Part shown: in pieces, positions 4,380 through 6,151 of the stretch
Layout: the number at the start of each line of letters is the position of its first letter
Numbering within the stretch: position 1 is the stretch's first letter
Source: Methanobrevibacter sp.
GTDB taxonomy: Archaea > Methanobacteriota > Methanobacteria > Methanobacteriales > Methanobacteriaceae
DNA length: 6,151 nt
NCBI GenBank assembly: GCA_031289975.1
Contig: JAITOM010000081.1
Coordinates: 1-6,151, forward strand
Direction: 5' to 3'
Program-made: the position numbers and the translations under genes
Notes under the pieces: model-generated
The model's input: the letters and a program-made list of their open reading frames with translations, nothing else
Databases searched by the model: none
What the model was told of the DNA's origin: nothing

Positions 4380-6047
4380 CTATATGAGTTCATATACATG
4401 AATCTCTTTTCCTAAATTAAACTTCATTAATCCAGCATCTTCATTTGATTCATGAATAGTTTTAATTTTTTTAAGAATAAAATCATTTTTAAAGTTTTCA
4501 TTAAATAATGAATTTAAATAAGATTCTTCTAAAATAGGATAGTATCTTATTAAAGAACTCATTATGGATACAAAATATTTGTTAAGACTAATATTATCAC
4601 CAAAATCTTTTCTTGAGAATATATAAACATTTTTACTATTCTCTAAAGAATTCTCAACAAGTTCACTTAAAGACTTTGTTGCATTTTCAACATTATATTT
4701 AATAGTTCCTGCTCTATAATTTTTAGAATCATTTAACTGAAGAAACCTAAATCTAAAATCAATAAAATACACATTATCCTTTATTAAACACGATCCAATA
4801 TCATAAATAAGACATGAACCATCACAATCAGCTGCAAAAGAAATAACAACTGACTTGTTATCATCAATTGAATTTATAAATGTTTCCATCTCGTTTAAAG
4901 CTATATTATTATCATTTTCAACAGCAAAGTAAGACATTGTATTAATAGATGATGATAATAACAATATGAATAATAAAGGAACAAAAATTTTTTTATTGTT
5001 ATAAGCTTTTGTAAGTAAAAATGCATAAGATAACCAAAACACCCCTAACATTAAATAAAAACTTTTAACAATCCATACTGGTTCAATAAGCGATATTAAA
5101 AGAGTTATTAATATAACAATTACAAATAATATTAATCCTGTCGATAAAAAATTCGTCTCATTTTTTCCTCTTTTAAAAGAATAATATATTGTTAAAATTA
5201 TAAATGAAGTAAATAATAAAATTGCGATTATGATAGAATACTCTTGCATTGTTGCAGCAAATAAAGAATAAAATAAACCATATAAATAATCAATAGTAGG
5301 GAAAACAGCCCAATCAGCATTACCTATCTTTATTTGATTTAATAAAATAGGAACCCAAAACATAAATCCTAATAGTGAGATAAATACTGAAAATATGTAA
5401 TTTTTAAGATTTAAATTATAAATCTCTCCATGTTTTAAATTATTTTTTAATAAAAAGATAAATAAAAGTAAATATATTGAAAACACCATAAAAATAGTAC
5501 CATAATGCGTATATGAAGATAAAAGTGCAAATAATGATAAAAAAATATAATTTTTAATTTTTGATGGTTGTTCAATAATCTCATAAGCAGAATAAAAAGT
5601 TAAAGTAAGAAATAAAATCCCCCAACTATATGAACGAATCTCAGTTGAAAAATGCATTATTCTCGGTGCTGAGATTATAGCCATTGAAAAAATTCCACTA
5701 AATAACCACCCAAACCTTTTTCTTAAAATTATCAAACTAAAAATTAATAACAAGACTAAAGGAACAATAGAAAATATTTTCCCAACAATAACTTCACTAA
5801 ATCCCCAATTAAAAAATGTTAAAACTGAAAAAACAGATAATAACATGAAATAATATAATGGGGGATGCACATCAATATAAATATTATGCATCATCTCATT
5901 AAAAGGTAAATCTAAAATATAATGAAAAGTGAAAAACTCATCACTCCAAAAAGATGAATCTAAAAAATAAAATATACAAAAAAGTAATAAAATACTTATC
6001 AGGAATAAAACCATTCCCAACAAATTTTGGCGCTGTAAAATTAGCAT
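4380..6047 (-). CDS. GT-C fold membrane glycosyltransferase, family 39-like
   Basis: A 555-residue multi-pass protein with roughly 11-13 hydrophobic segments between residues 10 and 375, followed by a soluble, presumably extracytoplasmic tail of about 180 residues. After the first helix comes FWSDE (Asp36-Glu37), then DVHPPLYYF (59-67), then TEIRSYSW (135-142). These are the DE, D-x-HPPL and E-x-R-x-Y signatures of dolichyl/polyprenyl-phosphate-sugar dependent transferases (GT39/ArnT/PMT type), in which the acidic loop residues act in catalysis. VKSFYLML (327-334) sits where many relatives have an R-Y pair; here it is Lys. The likely role is transfer of a lipid-linked sugar to a surface acceptor; donor and acceptor are unknown. 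The adjoining sequon-rich secreted proteins make a surface glycosylation role plausible. No ribosome site precedes the chosen ATG, and Met12 is an alternative start that also lacks one. Confidence 0.8.
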   Translation of the reverse strand: MLILQRQNLLGMVLFLISILLLFCIFYFLDSSFWSDEFFTFHYILDLPFNEMMHNIYIDVHPPLYYFMLLSVFSVLTFFNWGFSEVIVGKIFSIVPLVLLLIFSLIILRKRFGWLFSGIFSMAIISAPRIMHFSTEIRSYSWGILFLTLTFYSAYEIIEQPSKIKNYIFLSLFALLSSYTHYGTIFMVFSIYLLLFIFLLKNNLKHGEIYNLNLKNYIFSVFISLLGFMFWVPILLNQIKIGNADWAVFPTIDYLYGLFYSLFAATMQEYSIIIAILLFTSFIILTIYYSFKRGKNETNFLSTGLILFVIVILITLLISLIEPVWIVKSFYLMLGVFWLSYAFLLTKAYNNKKIFVPLLFILLLSSSINTMSYFAVENDNNIALNEMETFINSIDDNKSVVISFAADCDGSCLIYDIGSCLIKDNVYFIDFRFRFLQLNDSKNYRAGTIKYNVENATKSLSELVENSLENSKNVYIFSRKDFGDNISLNKYFVSIMSSLIRYYPILEESYLNSLFNENFKNDFILKKIKTIHESNEDAGLMKFNLGKEIHVYELI

Positions 6048-6147
6048 GGATTTTCACAATTGAAAACAGATGATAAAAGTTTAATTACATGTGTATGGGC
6101 TTAATGTTTTTATGCTAAAATCCAAATTCCAAATTGTGAATTTCCAT
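6046..6147. repeat. Imperfect inverted repeat around the glycosyltransferase start
   Basis: ATGGATTTTCACAATTG (6046-6062) pairs with the reverse complement of 6131-6147 at 14 of 17 positions. A second, nested pair is perfect: TTAGCAT (6041-6047) with ATGCTAA (6112-6118), and GGATTTT (6048-6054) with AAAATCC (6117-6123). The left arm covers the gene's start codon. It could be an operator or leader structure, or the ends of a small element of about 100 bases; the TGTGAAAATCCA core resembles the terminal repeat of the 186-base element. Confidence 0.4.
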
Positions 6148-6151
6148 CCTC

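Noticed and set aside
4319..4399. Small - strand frame (about 26 codons, MYMNSYRIRFKELEEVFVMK) overlapping the glycosyltransferase end
   Set aside because: It looks mildly protein-like and could be a stump of a related gene, but it is too short, overlaps the dispersed repeat, and has no homology evidence or clear ribosome site.
1..6151. tRNA, rRNA or other structured RNA genes
   Set aside because: No GC-rich island on either strand. In an AT-rich archaeon stable RNA genes would stand out, and none was seen.

Overview
The window looks like an accessory stretch of a very AT-rich archaeal genome, most likely a gut-type Methanobacteriales methanogen (Methanobrevibacter or Methanosphaera). This rests on extreme A+T content, strong AGGAGGTG-type ribosome sites, a secreted Asn-rich beta-helix protein of the adhesin-like class rich in N-glycosylation sequons, and a GT-C/family 39-like membrane glycosyltransferase beside it. 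The genus is an inference; there is no rRNA or marker gene here.

Left part (1-1360). A small DUF2283 protein lies on the + strand. It is preceded in the same frame by a start-less, protein-like stretch (145-285) that may be the remnant of an upstream partner gene. Behind it is about 690 bases of nearly pure A/T DNA without a gene. That DNA contains two candidate non-autonomous mobile elements: one about 299 bases long (691-989) bounded by diverged TATAGTGG... ends, and a clearer one of 186 bases (1174-1359) with about 25-base terminal inverted repeats.

Middle part (1360-2338). A CmoA-like class I SAM-dependent methyltransferase lies on the - strand. It starts at TTG, and its stop codon directly abuts the 186-base element. 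About 300 bases without a gene follow.

Right part (2339-6047, all - strand, so read from right to left). In order come a multi-pass GT39-like glycosyltransferase, a 5'-truncated and frameshifted fragment of an Ig-like adhesin domain, a secreted parallel beta-helix protein, and a 120-residue secreted protein of unknown family. The fragment overlaps the beta-helix gene by ATGA, and the beta-helix and small secreted genes are 2 bases apart, so these three read as one translationally coupled unit. The glycosyltransferase lies 77 bases upstream and may or may not be cotranscribed. Together this looks like a cell-surface locus: two exported sequon-rich proteins with a putative sugar transferase. 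The beta-helix protein has no visible anchor, and the broken Ig-like fragment upstream suggests that the locus has been rearranged.

Three genes have a GGAG core exactly 10 bases before their start codon. The same spacing, with a GGAT core, selects the second ATG (286) for the DUF2283 gene. The glycosyltransferase has no such site; its start lies in an imperfect inverted repeat (6046-6147).
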